From: Megalobrama amblycephala
Lineage: Eukaryota > Chordata > Actinopteri > Cypriniformes > Xenocyprididae
Length of the DNA: 64,000 nucleotides
NCBI RefSeq assembly: GCF_018812025.1
Contig: NC_063054.1
Location: 22,889,308-22,953,307, forward strand
Reading direction: 5' to 3'
Position numbers and translations under genes: made by a program. This document shows, piece after piece, positions 11,135-24,250 of the stretch. Position 1 is the first letter of the stretch; each line of letters opens with the position of its first letter. The notes beneath the pieces were generated by a model that was given only the letters and a program-made list of their open reading frames with translations, was not told the origin of the DNA and did not search any database.

Positions 11135-13877
11135 CCCCCAAAGTTGCATTTAAAATCTACTTGGCTCAAAAATCTCTCCCTTACTTCTTCTGATCTTCCT
11201 ATTCTGATGGATGCTCATTCTTTTTTGCATGCCTGCTTTCTAAGACGGTGAGTGATGAGGAGAAAGAGAAGAAAGGCAGAGAGAGAGAGAGAGAGAGATA
11301 GGCTTGTATGTGATGTTTTATTTGGCCTGAACGCTGCAATCAAAGGCAGGGAGAGGGACACATCTGCAAAAGCCTGGACATGCTCCGCTCCAGCCAAATT
11401 GGCATCAAAGCGAGTGAGAGAGGTAGAGAAAATGAGAGAGAGACAGATGAGAGATTGAAGGGTAAGAGAGAACTGCTCTTGTTCAACAAACACTCCAATT
11501 CCGCTCGTAGCCAGAGAAAATATGAAATGAAAAACAGAGGAGGCTGCCTGGGCCTAAAAACCAAACAAAGAAAATACTTTTTCCCTTTACAAAGATCCCA
11601 AATTTATTTTCCAACCTACAGTGTCGACCCACACTTGCCCCTCTCTCTCTTTTTAATGACCTCTTGTTATCCTGCTAGTGATGGAGAGAACATTTGCTCA
11701 GGTTGTTGTCACTGTTACTCCACAGAGATATGCGGTGACGCTTGCTCAGGTTTTGTGTTTAACATATCTGCACACTGACATGCCATATAGGCACTCATTC
11801 AGCCAAACGCACCTGGCAACAAACAGATACATACCATTCAATGTGTACGCACATGTGCGTGTTTCCGCTTAGTGTGCGCATGTGTGTGCCCAGCTGGGTT
11901 CAAACAAATCTGCAATAGCCATAAATAAACCTTGTTAATATTTGTTCTGGTTATTTGAAGCAACACTCCTTTAAACCTTTTAAACAGGGTTACAGCTTCT
12001 ACAACATCCACCCCCTGGTTTTTTTTTTTTTTTTTTGTCACAGAAACATATTATACATATTAACATTTAAGTTACAGAAACTGAATTTGATATATTATTT
12101 AAAACTAGGATAAGAATAAAAACAATACTAATAAAAAAGGACAATTTTGAATATAGTTTGACTATATTTACACATATCATTGGGTTGTCAGAGTGCCAAA
12201 CATTAAGAAATTAAAGTCTCAACTGAAAATGAGGGTTCAATTCTGGAATCACATAGCGTAAATCACAAAATTGTACCACTCCTAATGTATATTAAACATC
12301 AACCACGGCATGATGAGAGAGACATTAGATAACAAATCCATCAAATTCCACAGGGAAAACCATAAAAAGCATTCCAGTATGTGTACTTATTTTGCGTTCC
12401 TCAGTTGTGTGAGAGAGATCAAACAGAGAGAACTGATCTGATTGGCTGTTTTGTGATTGACAGTGTCATGTCACACCCCTCTTTCATGTTCGGTGTGAAC
12501 AGACAAATTGCTTGTGACTATGATCCTTGTTATTATAGTCGGACAAAACGAATGACTCAACGTTACAATTGTCTTGTTTTGAGATGCGTCTGGTTTTGTT
12601 CATCTGCGCTGTGGTGAACAGACTTTGATGGAGGTCATCTTAACTAACACTAAACTAATTCCAGACACGCTCGCACAACAGCACCAGCTGTTCGTCTGCC
12701 ACTGCGGCGAACGTTGTGCAAGACATCTGAGTCAGGCGGATGCGGATCGTGTTTGTTTGCATGTATCTGTCATCGCAGGTGAGCAGCACTATCATTTTTA
12801 TGTCTCATCTGGACTTGACGTCTTCTTTACAGACGCACAGAACCCAGCGTGAAGGAATCCCTTCTATGACACGCAGCTGCGTATGAAAAGCCGCCACATC
12901 TTTCTTTTTTAGCATGTTTAGACAAAGCCCTTGCCGGTACTTACAGATGTATTGCTTCACAAAATTTATTCCAAGTGGTCTTGCTTCTGTTGGCTTGCGA
13001 TATTACTGTGCGGTGACGTCCATCGGATTACAAATAATGAGGCCCAGAAAGACCCACTGCTCTGTTCTGTTAGTGAACAGAAACTTGTGTTGATTGTGAT
13101 TAATGTCGAATTGAAACAGAACCAGAAACAAACAGATTTGTTAATGAGACTTTCGTATTAGAAAAAAAAAATGACTGTGAGTTTTCAGTGGTTGGTCAGT
13201 AGATCTGTTTTGATCACACCTGTAATGATGATTTGTTATCAATTACCAGGATGTTTACATTAGTCTCAATGAGATGATTCATGGCCCAATTAACTCTGGC
13301 TCTGGGAAACAGACGTTTGAGGGAACCGTACTTTGCAACGGGGGCTGAAAGTTCAAGCTGATTTCAGTGCTTTTATTCTTCTCTTTGGTTTTGTTCTTTC
13401 TGGCCTGAGAATAGGGTGATCAGAGTGAGAAAGAGCTGATTATTCTCTCTGTCTGAAGAGAAGAGGATTCTAGTATCCATCTGGCTCGCTTTAGTGTGAG
13501 AACCTGAGCGTTGCTGACGGATCCTCTACAAGCTACAACAAAGCTCTCTCTTACTCAGCCGTGGTTTACCAAAGCTCTCCTCTTACACCCTTTCCCACTA
13601 AATGAGTCAAATCGAAAACACACGAGAGGCAAATGTTTTCGTTTTTAACTCACAGGCAACACTGAAAATACAAAAGTCTTATTTTATAAATAAAATAAGA
13701 AATATTTTCATGTTATATGTATAACATTAAAATGATTTATATTTATATGTTAAATACAATAATATATACAGTATTAGTGCAGAAAAGCTTATTTATTTCG
13801 TGTTCAATTTAAATAACTATTCAACAAACAAACAGGCAACCTTGAATGTAAAAATGTAAATAAACATGATTGATGAA
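11133..13877. other. Intronic sequence without a recognised gene
   Basis: The stretch contains a (GA)n run at about 11276-11299 in a purine-rich block (11250-11470). That block yields overlapping Arg/Glu-rich and Ser/Leu-rich open frames on opposite strands; I treat these as compositional. The T run at 12019-12036 and the rest are unremarkable. Confidence 0.6.
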
Positions 13878-14866
13878 CTGAGTCCAAAAGTCTTAGACCA
13901 CTAGTAAAAATTATATTACTTTTTTTAATTCATTCTACTCTTATTTAATTTAGTAAACGTAAGCAATAAGGTACGAGAGGCTGTGCTGTATCGTGAATAA
14001 GTCACGGCTGAAGGGCGTTGTTAGGCACGACGCGAAGCGGATTAAAACGGTTACTACACAATACAAATATTAAAGCCAAAAATATGTATCAATGCAACTT
14101 TCATGAAGTAAACTTTCACTAAAAGCCTTCCTTCCACCGGATAAAATAGTCCCTGACAGTGAACAGCAACAGAAGTTACATTATTACACCATTAGATGGC
14201 GGCAAAGACTGTCTTCATAAGCGTGTCAGTCAGTAGCGAAGACTTTTACATTGAAAAGACTGAATTGTTGTGAACACGGAACAAGACGCAACTGACAAAT
14301 GCTTTGATTAGCGCTGTCAGTCACGGGAAAACCCCTTAACTGTTAAAAGGACAAGATAATACATCGGACATTTAAACTGATTTTATATTATGAACATAGG
14401 ACTGACCTGAAGGAAAATGCTGAATGCAGGTAATAAACTCGCTCATTCAATCTCTTTCTCACATTACTCTTCTACATAATACAGTAAGCTTCAATGAACA
14501 ATATTAATTGAGAACAATTTACGTTGCTAAGAGTGGTTGCCAAGGATGTTGTGTAGTGATACACAGAACCGTTGGGTGAAGTGGTCATAGCTGTGCTTTA
14601 TCTTGAATAAAACACAGCTATTGACCAATCAGAATCAAGGACAGGAACTATATACAGACAAACAATATTTGTTCAAAATAATACTCTAATTCTATAATTG
14701 AATATCTTATTCAATTTATGACAAAAATATCATACTTTTTTATATATTTAATTTCTTATTCAATTTATATCATATCTATTCTTTGTTCTAAAGTTCTCCA
14801 AATGTTCTGTTTTAAAATACATTTTGAATGCCATCTTTTAATGTATTCTCAGACTTTTTCGACCGA
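13878..14866. mobile_element. Probable Tc1-derived MITE carrying an inserted second repeat
   Basis: The left part GAGTCCAAAAGTCTTAGACC and the right part TGTATTCTCAGACTTTTTCG form a rough inverted pair of Tc1/mariner-MITE type. Between them lies a GC-richer block from about 13979 (CTGTGCTGTATCGTGAATAA) to 14643. This block ends with a related motif (CTGTGCTTTATCTTGAATAA) that is itself an imperfect palindrome. I read this as an insertion into the MITE, with approximate borders. Confidence 0.5.
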
Positions 14867-17147
14867 ATTATATAAACCTAGATCTTTTATCCCTCTGTCT
14901 TTCATGTCTCTTTATTCTCAGCTTTCTAGGCCAAAACGTTACGCTAGGAAACTCAAACATGGCTTTTAGATGACAGACAGCAAAGCATATTCCCCTGTCT
15001 CTTCCCTGTGTCCCTTCATATCTCCATATCTCGCTCTGTACATTGCAGATTCAGCCGACTTAATCGCTCCAATTGAAAGTGCCTGTGAGCAGTCCAAGCT
15101 CCCAACGCACAGTGCAGAGATAAAAGAGAGGGCCAGTTGACTCTCATCCCCCAGGATAGCTGGCCCCTAATCCTATTTTCTGTACTTTTATGAAATGAGA
15201 ATAACAATATTCTGATGGATAAAGCGGTGGCGACATTCATCTCATTGCTGGAAGGGGTCTCTTTTAAGCCGGCTCGCCCAGGTGGCTTGAACTCTGACCT
15301 GTGCGTGGAAGAAAGCTATTCCTGAGGTAAACACATCTGCTATCACTGCTATAAATTAGTATACATTGTGTGTATGTTGTCGTTTCTGGTTACACAACAT
15401 TTTTGACGCTTCCAGAAGTGTGCAAATGAAAGCCTTATCTTTATATCCATCTTCAACTTGCAAAACTGTATTTTCCCCATGCTGCTCTTTTTAGCACGGC
15501 GTCTGCAAACAGTTGCCGTACCAGTTTTCCGTGAAGCAGTGGCACGCATTTGACGTTTTTAATAGGTCTAGGACGTGAAAGCCTTTAGTGTCAAATTTCA
15601 CTAGCGTCATTATTCCATAAGAACTCAGCAGCATATTAACATAGAGTCAGTGAAGACAATAAAAGTGAGCTTTTAAAGCCCGTCACCCCTAATAGACTAG
15701 ATACTGACTTCACGTTTCCAGTGCATTTATGTTTTTCATTATTTTTAGAAGTAGTTTTTTATGAGAAACACAGCAATAAGCTTCTATTAAACAGATTTCA
15801 CAAGACATACAATGCCGTACAATCAACCGCAGTATAAACTAAAAAACAAAAAACAAATTAGACCTACATTTTAGGATTTATGCATTTGTAATGCATATAC
15901 AATTTCCATCCATTTGGATTACACAGTTTTAACTAACTAATTAACTTAATGTGATGCATATTTGTTAATCATACATACATTAAATAGGTAAGAAACAGGT
16001 TCATATTCCATAATAGTGCTAATAAACTGAATGTCTCCAATACAAACTAATCAGGTTTATACATTTATCATCAATAAATCCCATTTCTTTCAGTCTCATA
16101 CATTTTAACTAATTGAATATTGCTTGTTCACAGCTAGCCATATTTTAACCATATTTATACTTAGTAACTGAGTAAATTTAAAGTTTTACAAATAAACAGA
16201 TTCTAAGCAATTTCATTAATAAATGCATTTAAATACAATCAAATACATGTAAATAGTTAATAAACTCTGCCTTTTTTGAGTGTACTGTGAAAAAAGAAAA
16301 AAAAAACTAGAAAACCGTTAAAAAGTTAGAAGTATCACATCAGGAAATGACTGGCAGTCTGAAGCACAAAGTGCAGCTCAGGGCGGCTTAGAGCTACTTC
16401 ACTTGAAGAACTCCACAAATAGTCCTATAAATATGGTGGTCTCTAGATAACATACCTTTTGTCATTAAGTAATTATTGAGGGTACTTGCTGAAATTGCTC
16501 CATTAAATGGATAATGTTTTCTAATTTAGGATCAAAGCCAGAGTCTTTTGCCGGCCGACGGAGGACGTTATTGCGGGTTCCTTAAAATGACAAAACCGTA
16601 GAAGAGTCAAATAAAAAGCTGCCCGGCGTGTAACATAAAACATTACCCTACTCGCTCTCTTTGTTTCCCTCTGTACATCTATAAGTTGGAGAGGACAGCA
16701 AATGGAAAGTATTGAGATGTGAGGGGGGAATAGAGAGGTCTTGTGGATCCTTTGAAGTCTGATTAAAGTTTGGAGAATAGCCGGTTTCAAAACCTCCATC
16801 TTAGATTAAAAATTCACCGTTTTCCCCCTGGAAAAGATGGACAATACATTAAAAAAGGCAGAAGCGCAGAACAACACACACATAACAAAGATGTCTCCGC
16901 ATTTCCGGTCAACTGAACTCTCCATCCATATGGAACTAATCAGGATCCAATGCAGTGAATCACTCTTAATGGCGCTGTCTCTAAAAGTGGTCTGCCTAAC
17001 ACAAGCATCATTAATCAAAGTACACATCTTTAAAAAAGAAGCTGCTCTTGTCTAGTCTTTGTTTATTGGCTTGAATTACTGTAATCCCTCACTATTAAAC
17101 CAGACCAATAGCCTTTCAAATCTATAATCCCTCCCCATGCCAGACTG
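14867..17147. other. Intronic sequence without a recognised gene
   Basis: No transposon ends or microsatellites were noticed. 14980-15560 and 16380-17080 are moderately GC-rich and non-repetitive. 15720-16310 is AT-rich. Confidence 0.5.
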
Positions 17148-20024
17148 CCCTTACGAAAAACTTTATTCAAGTGTGCTATTAGTATACTTCTTTTAAACTC
17201 AAATTAAGAAAGTATACTTTGTCTACTTTTTATGTACTTCTCAGAAATATACATAAAATTGCACTTAAGTATACTTGACTTAAGGCGGGCGTACACGGCG
17301 CGTTTTTTGCTGTCGTACGAGCTCGCAGGCGATGTTTTTCAATCGCGTGGAAATCGTTGATGCTCGTATGGTCGCGGCTCGTATCATGTTCGAGGAATTA
17401 CGAGCCGAGCAGAGTGCCTTTACGAGCACTTCCCGACCTCCCGATCATTTTTAAACATGTCAAAAAAGTTCAGGAGCTATCGGTTTGAATTCGTGACATG
17501 TGTGCGGTTGAACGAGCCGATTTTTTTATCTATCTGAAGTTGACCAATCAGGAGCTAAGAAAAACCAAAGAAGAAGAAGAAGAAAGATGAAGATGACAGC
17601 GCCACGGCGAATTTGGACCATTGAAAAGGAGGATTAACTCGCTGAACTTTGGGCGAGCGCTGTATGATGTGTAAAGCAGTGTGTACTATGACAGGGTCTT
17701 CCGAAATGATATTTTACAGCGGATCGCCCAAGAGCTATAGTTATCAGGTTAAAAAATAAATTATGCTTGATCCGACTCGACTCATGATCCGCTTTTGATC
17801 ACAACATGAAATTTCTTTGTACAACTGTACTATACGTGTTGGTAGCCATTAAAGATATTATATTTAGTTTCATATTTATGTTTAAATATGCCTATTATAA
17901 TGTTTTTTTTTTTTTTTTATTTCATCTATTTGATTAAGACAAGTGAACAGCATGAGTAAGATAGAATACATCATATGCGCAATACATCGACAAGGAGTGT
18001 GTCAGACATGATTTTGATCACTTCATTAAGTTTTGTTTTGTAGAAAGCCTTTCTTTAAAGTGAATTTCGTTTTGTAAAAATTGTATCTTAATTTTAATCA
18101 ATGTTTCATCAACCAATTCCCTCGATTTAATAAATTAGAAGCAAATTTATTCATGGATGCGCATGCGCGATCACTTGCACAAGATCAGGAGCGTGTTATA
18201 GGCTAAATGAATTGAAAATCAGCGTATAGGCTGCTTGCCTCACATACATGATAAATATATCTATAGAAAGCTTGAAATGTCTTCTTTTAAATGAAAAAAT
18301 TCAAAACGAAAAGAAATGGGCTACTCTCTGATTATGTAATCCGAATGAAATGTGCATTCTCTAGGCGCGTCCACTGTGAAGATGATGAGAGTGAGCAATG
18401 TCAACTTCATCTTTGCAGCCGACACTGATTTAGAAAACATTAGATTACTAAAAAAAAAACAATTAAAATGTCTCCTTGCTGTTGTCACATTCATAATCAT
18501 TTCTTTTGCCGGTTCTTTATGGCAAGCTTTATGTGTGCGCTTGAGTGCTATATAAATGCTAATTATAATAGTTTATTCTCTCCAGTATTTAAGAAATTAA
18601 ATGTGATTAGTCAACTAATGGCTTGAACAACTATAGTTGATGAGAAAAAATATATATATATCACATAGGCCTATTTTCTATCCAGCATGTCACAAAGGGT
18701 ATTCTGATTTGAGCTCGCGCTCCGCTCGCATGCTCACACACACACGCACGCACGGATTACCTCGTCCGTATGATTTTCAGATAAACTCACTTGTGACATG
18801 TATGTGGACATACGATCTTCTGACCATCAGAATTCGCACCGTGTACGCCCGCCTTTATACTGACAGAAAAGTCTAAGTATATTTGGCCTATACTTGTACT
18901 CAATATTTTAATCAAGATATACTTAAAAGTACAAATAAATATTCTAAGTATACTTGGCTTGTAGTTGTGTTTAATCTTTTGATTGAGTAGCCTATTAAAA
19001 ACTTTTTCACATAGTTTTACGTACGTTTTATAAACATACTTTTTTTTTTTTTAAATATTTATTTAAAGAAAACAGATATGTTCCTAATTTTAAGTGAGTA
19101 ATTTTTTTTTAAGTTTGAATTTTTGTGTAGGTTAGTCCACTGGTAGTGTACAGGAATTTACTTCAAATCTACTTTACTCTGTACTTTACTGCTTTACCCG
19201 CCATTGACTGAATTTTCAGGCTATCCATGTTTTCACTGTTATACGGTAGGGGGCGCTATTACACATCTTCTGAAAGAGTACTGAATCTCCAGATCAAAAC
19301 ACAGGTGAAGAAAAAGCAGAAATAATAGATAGAATATTGCTATTATGCAAATGTAAAATAATGCGATCATCAAACATTGAACAGCATATAAGTTCAAAAC
19401 TGCCTTACGTCACCGAATGAAAGCTTTGGCGGGTGTTAATGTTTATTGAGAGTATACTTCAAAGTGTACTTTCATAGACTAAAAAATGTGCAAAAAAATT
19501 TTAACTATCAGTATACCTAAAGGTTTATTTGCAGTATAGGTGCAGTACAAACGAAAAACTTAGTTGTAAACTAGTTGTGTAATCAAAGTTTACTACTATT
19601 ACACAAAGTATACTTAAAAGTATACTTTTATACACTAAAAAGTCCCAAGCAGTATTGAAACAGTACACTTACAAATATACTTCTAGTACACTGATATTAG
19701 TAAAATTGTCAAAAATCATATAATGAGAATGTACAACATGAATCCATTTTCCAAACCGTGTTTTTGTCTTACCCTGAATCATTATGGTACACTTATAATA
19801 AGTATTTATATTCTGACTATTTCAGACCGGACTGGTAGGACCCGCCGCAGAGTATCACAGTAACTGCGTGACTCGCCATAGACATACACGGAGAAAAGTA
19901 GCTCCGGCTACAATGTTCTTCCACAAGACGTGTGCAGTTCTGTTTATTAACCGCTAGAGGGCCAAAAATCGCGGACTGCAGCTTTAATAAAATTAACTTA
20001 AAGTATACTTATTTTTTGTAAGGG
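17148..20024. mobile_element. Long DNA-transposon-like repeat of the AAGTATACTT family, interrupted by another element
   Basis: The outer ends form an inverted pair: CCCTTACGAAAAACTTTATT on the left and AAGTATACTTATTTTTTGTAAGGG (last 24 bases) on the right. The interior contains many copies of AAGTATACTT / AGTACACTT-like palindromic motifs. The Harbinger-like element 17283-18854 is inserted in it, so the host copy is about 1.3 kb. Related motif-rich stretches occur at about 47870-48240 and 53140-53660. No transposase is present and the superfamily is not determined. Confidence 0.65.
17283..18854. mobile_element. PIF/Harbinger-like non-autonomous element with TTA duplication
   Basis: The terminal inverted repeat is AGGCGGGCGTACACGGCGCG on the left and CGCACCGTGTACGCCCGCCT on the right, with one mismatch in 20. 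The 3-bp sequence TTA flanks both sides (17280-17282 and 18855-18857), as is typical of PIF/Harbinger insertion at TWA. The left subterminal region is GC-rich with repeated GCTCGTA motifs. The right subterminal region contains TCGCGCTCCGCTCGC. No transposase frame exists. The interior 18240-18650 is a reverse-oriented fragment related to the hAT at 51048-52048. Confidence 0.85.
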
Positions 20025-21771
20025 TGGGCCAATCAGGAAAATAAAGACCACCATCACTGTTGCTCCTGTGGCTTTTAAACATACACAGGATCCTCGTAAC
20101 AATGAACACAGCCTAGACAAAGGACCAAGAGAAAAATAGACCTGAAGCCATCAGGCCACTCTACTGGATAACAACTTAACAGGTGTTACTTCTTCGGGGA
20201 CTGAATTGCTTTACTGTAATTGGTGATTTTACATGAGCCTAGTCATAAGTGGGGGACCAGGACCACTGTTTGCTTAATAAGTTGTGACCAAGCCAGCTCC
20301 CAACTTTTCAGAGCACAATAATGGTTAGAACAAGGCTTTGGCCTTTCTTTGTGCTCTCGACTTGTTTTCTTAAGGGAATTAAATCCACTTTGTCAGCAGT
20401 TAATTGGAGGATGCTGCTTTTCTATTATGCAAATAGAAAAGTTTTCACTTCATTTAAACAGAGCCACCTCTTCTGTTATTTAGGGGTAAAAGTCTAAGAA
20501 AAGCCCTTCAATGCCCCTGTCCAAAGAGGCATTGTGATTCAGACTGGGTGGTCATAATGTACAGTCAGGTTCATGAAAACATGGGTTCAGAGAAATGAGA
20601 GGTTGATAAGTTGTATGGAAGCTGTTTCTCCCCATTTGTTTGTTGCCATACTGTTGTTTTTCCATGGAACGGAGGATGTTTATTACATTTTGGGAGCCTG
20701 AAAGACACTTGTCAGATTGTAGTCCTGCTTTTGGAGCGACATTTAAAATAAATATTTATATATAAATAATTATTGTTACATTATTTTATGCAAAACTTTA
20801 AATAAATGGCATAATTGATCATGTATAATAATACATTTAAATAAAAATTAAATAAAATATTTTTTCATTAACTAGTTTATATATCTTGTTCATGTCTGTC
20901 ACCGGGGGTTGTGGTAAGGGGCTTAACCTGTTTACAGTCTGTGATCTTTCTGAAAGAGAGAAACACACCTGTCTAGACCACACTGAATCCCCCGTTCTTT
21001 CTTTTCCATAAATGGAGAGGAAAGGTCAGCAAAAACAGACAAAGCAACACAAAGGCGGTGGTTTGTGTTTTGTTTTGTTTTGTTTTAACAGCACGTGAAA
21101 GTGGGCACCCGCTCTTCTCTAAAGCAGGGTGGAAAAATGCTCTACATTTTCGCAATTTCTGTATTTTCCTCTGTACTGTCAGGGAAGAAAAATCACATTC
21201 CTCTCCGCAAAGGAAAGTATAAAAGGAAAGAAATCTATAAATAAACCAAAAGAAAATGTAGGAAAGCAACAAAAGAGCAAACAACTGAGCCATCCCTTGA
21301 GTCTGAAATTGTTCCTTTGCACAAATCTGCACAGGTATTTTCCACATGGTTGTTAGCACAACACGGTTATGTCAAATCCCCTTGTTTGGAACCATTTACA
21401 AATTCAAGCCACGGCTAAATATTTAACTACATGAAAACCAGTGCTCAACAATAGGGGATTTTATATCTGTCGTAGTTCAGATTTGTACTTGCCCTGACAA
21501 TATTTTCACTGGTCTCACTCTCACAGCAAAAACACAACAACCATAATTTATTTATCGATCTATTTTTTAATTAAAGGTTTTAAATCTATCTATATCAAAA
21601 TAAGCATTAATTAAATTAATAAATGTATATTTATTTGTTTGTTTGTTTGTTTGTTTAATTTGCTTGTTTTTGGTAAAGATTCAAGGATTTTAATCAAAAG
21701 TTTTTAAATCTTTCATATGTCAAAACAATAAATTAATAAATCAATCTATTTATTATATTTATTATTTATTA

Positions 21772-21773
<2 letters not shown>
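20025..21773. other. Intronic sequence without a recognised gene; candidate conserved segment
   Basis: 20180-20560 is non-repetitive and includes an octamer-type ATGCAAAT (20427-20434) next to TTAATTGG, so it could be a regulatory element of the gene (inference only). The 128-codon minus-strand frame at 20973-21359 has no recognisable domain. A (TTTG)n run lies at about 21630-21655. Confidence 0.45.

Positions 21774-21815
<42 letters not shown>
21774..21815 (+). repeat. (TA)n microsatellite
   Basis: A TA run of about 40 bases precedes a dispersed repeat. Confidence 0.95.
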
Positions 21816-21818
<3 letters not shown>

Positions 21819-22020
21819 AAACCAAAATGTATTCAGACACCTTGAACATTTCATTCATTAATACAGTTTATCTACTATAGTTTTAAAAAAAATGGTAATA
21901 AAATATGACAAGATCTCAAAGTTAAATTGTGTCAGAAAAAAAAAAAAATCTTAATTATGTCAGATAACATGTGAGCAAAACATGGTCAGGTCAAAATGTC
22001 AGAATAATTTTTGGTTTGTT

Positions 22021-22022
<2 letters not shown>
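21816..22022. repeat. Dispersed repeat between two TA microsatellites
   Basis: The text begins AGTCAAACCAAAATGTATTC and AGACACCTTGAACATTTCAT, and contains CATGGTCAGGTCAAAATGTC near its end. I recognise this as a common interspersed repeat type in cyprinids, possibly Tc1-derived. Both flanks are TA runs. Confidence 0.5.

Positions 22023-22064
<42 letters not shown>
22023..22064 (+). repeat. (TA)n microsatellite
   Basis: This is a TA run of about 42 bases. Confidence 0.95.
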
Positions 22065-22065
<1 letters not shown>

Positions 22066-24060
22066 TCAAAGAAAATGTATAAATGTTTTTATTTTTATGT
22101 ATATTTTTATGTATAAAATTTTTTTTATTTTAAATGTATAATGTTTTTTTTTTTGAGGGGTGCATGACAATTTCATCATCGGGCCCGAAACACTCTGGCT
22201 CCGGGCTATCAGGCCTTCCTTTCTGCTGAGCCATGATAACTAATCCAAAAGGACGCAAATGGACACCAAAAAAGATAAACTAAAGCCTTCTGGACCATAT
22301 CATAAGTGACAGAGATTGTCTTAATTGTGGCGAAACAAAGCTTGTCCTAAACAAAAAGCAGCAAGCCGTTCCTGTCCACTGCAATGACAGAACACCTGCT
22401 GCTGGATAAGACAGAAATAAGTTTTTCAAAGCTTATGGTCACTAGCTGCCATCCCAGCATCTTCTCTGCCTCCTGTTACCCTTTTTTACGGTGTCCAGTC
22501 CAGCTGTGTTCCCATCTGTCTGCCGAATAGATCCCTCTCACTCAGTCTGTGGATGCTGTAATCTTTTTATTGTTGGTTTATACTATAAACATTAAAAGCC
22601 AGGAGAGCAGATGGCCTTCATATCGTCCTGCAGCTTTGATGAAAAGGCACCAGAGCAATATGGCCGAGAGACAGAGTGTGCGTGTCTGTGTGTGTTAGCG
22701 TCACATATAACTTACAGAAACCAGCAGGTGTGAGAGATGAATAAAATCAAGTTACGCTTAGGAAACAGCTAAAAGTTGTCAAAAAGTTGACGATTCTGTG
22801 CAGCTGCCAATTTTTTTTTTTTTTTTAGCTATTTTATTCTAGTGAACGTTTATTCTCCTACACTTATTCCCAAGCCAAAGGTAGCTAGACTAAAACTCAT
22901 TAGAATTTCTTTTGGCTAATGGAGAGAATAGGAGGAGGTGCGAACAGGAAGGGATGAAGACATAATTAGTTTCCTTCTCCACAGGAGACGGTGCGTTGAT
23001 GAGACAATGAACAACAGAATAATGAGGAAAAAGAGAACTTTTCCATCATCTTCTGGCCTTTAATCATGTAAAAAAAGACCAGTCCCTAAAAAAGAGATGT
23101 TATGATGAGTCTGCTTTAAATCAGTAAGAAAATGTCAAATGCACAAACAGATGTTTTAATTTTCATTTATTTCTACAAAACTGTATTGAATTTGAATATT
23201 AGCCATAACATAAAAATGATTATCAGCTTTTCGGTACAAGACAGATTTTTAATATTGGTGCATCTTGTATAAAATAGTGATTTGAGCCTATTTAAATTTA
23301 TTATGCGAGAAGAAAGAAGCACAGAGTGATACGAGAGATGTGAAACCAGCAGTCATTGTTGCCAGGAACAATGGTCAAAAATACATTCAAAAATAAATTT
23401 CTTCCGAATGCTCTAGAATCAAGATTTCCAGACAACATAATAATATAAGGATCTTTTTCTTACTTTACCACTAAAATGTGTGTATATGTCTGATTTCTTT
23501 TACTGTGAATGTTTGACAAGCTTGACAAGGCTGCTCTGAAGAAGTAGAATATCAGATATGCCAGTCCCCTGTTCAGTTTGGCACATAGATTTGTGCTTGT
23601 CACACAGGCAACAGACAGGGTAAAAGGATTTGGCACTCTTTCACATCCAAACACACACACAAACTTTAACTGCACATGCACGCGATTTCTCTCTCACACG
23701 TTTTAAGTGTGAGCTGTTAAGGCGATGAGTTTGCTCTTGAGTGTGGTAGGTTGCGGCAGCTGGTCTCGGGCACCGCTGACACGCATCTCAATTCAGTCGC
23801 ACACTATCACAGTACCTCCCCTCTGTTTCAACCCTTCTGCAGCAGGAAATGAAACACTCTAACCCCAGAACGGCATGCAGGAACACATGTTGCATGTAAA
23901 CAGCAGGACAGAGTGCCACAGGTGCATTTGTTTGTATGCGTGACTGTGTGCACGTGTAACCATTTTCAGAAATGTTTGGCTAAATAATGTGTCAGGTTGG
24001 AGTTGTGTTTGCATTTTAACAAAAGCATTTAATAATGGAGGTTGGAGTTGGAGTATATCA

Positions 24061-24065
<5 letters not shown>
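22065..24065. other. Intronic sequence without a recognised gene
   Basis: T-rich low complexity occurs at 22080-22155. The rest is ordinary intronic DNA with no transposon ends noticed. Confidence 0.5.
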
Positions 24066-24138
<73 letters not shown>

Positions 24139-24152
24139 ATTATTATTATTAT
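24066..24152 (+). repeat. (TA)n followed by (TTA)n microsatellite
   Basis: A TA run of about 68 bases is followed by six TTA/ATT triplets and a T run. Ile-Tyr repeat frames here are artefacts. Confidence 0.96.
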
Positions 24153-24250
24153 TTTTTTTTCTTCCAACTGGTGACTCCATTATAAAACAATTGATTAAAG
24201 TACTTGTGCACTTACACACTGTGTTTAAAAGCATAATAAATAACAAAGTA

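Noticed and set aside
20973..21359. 128-codon minus-strand frame inside intron 5
   Set aside because: No domain, composition follows AT-rich DNA, no splice or promoter context; probably chance.
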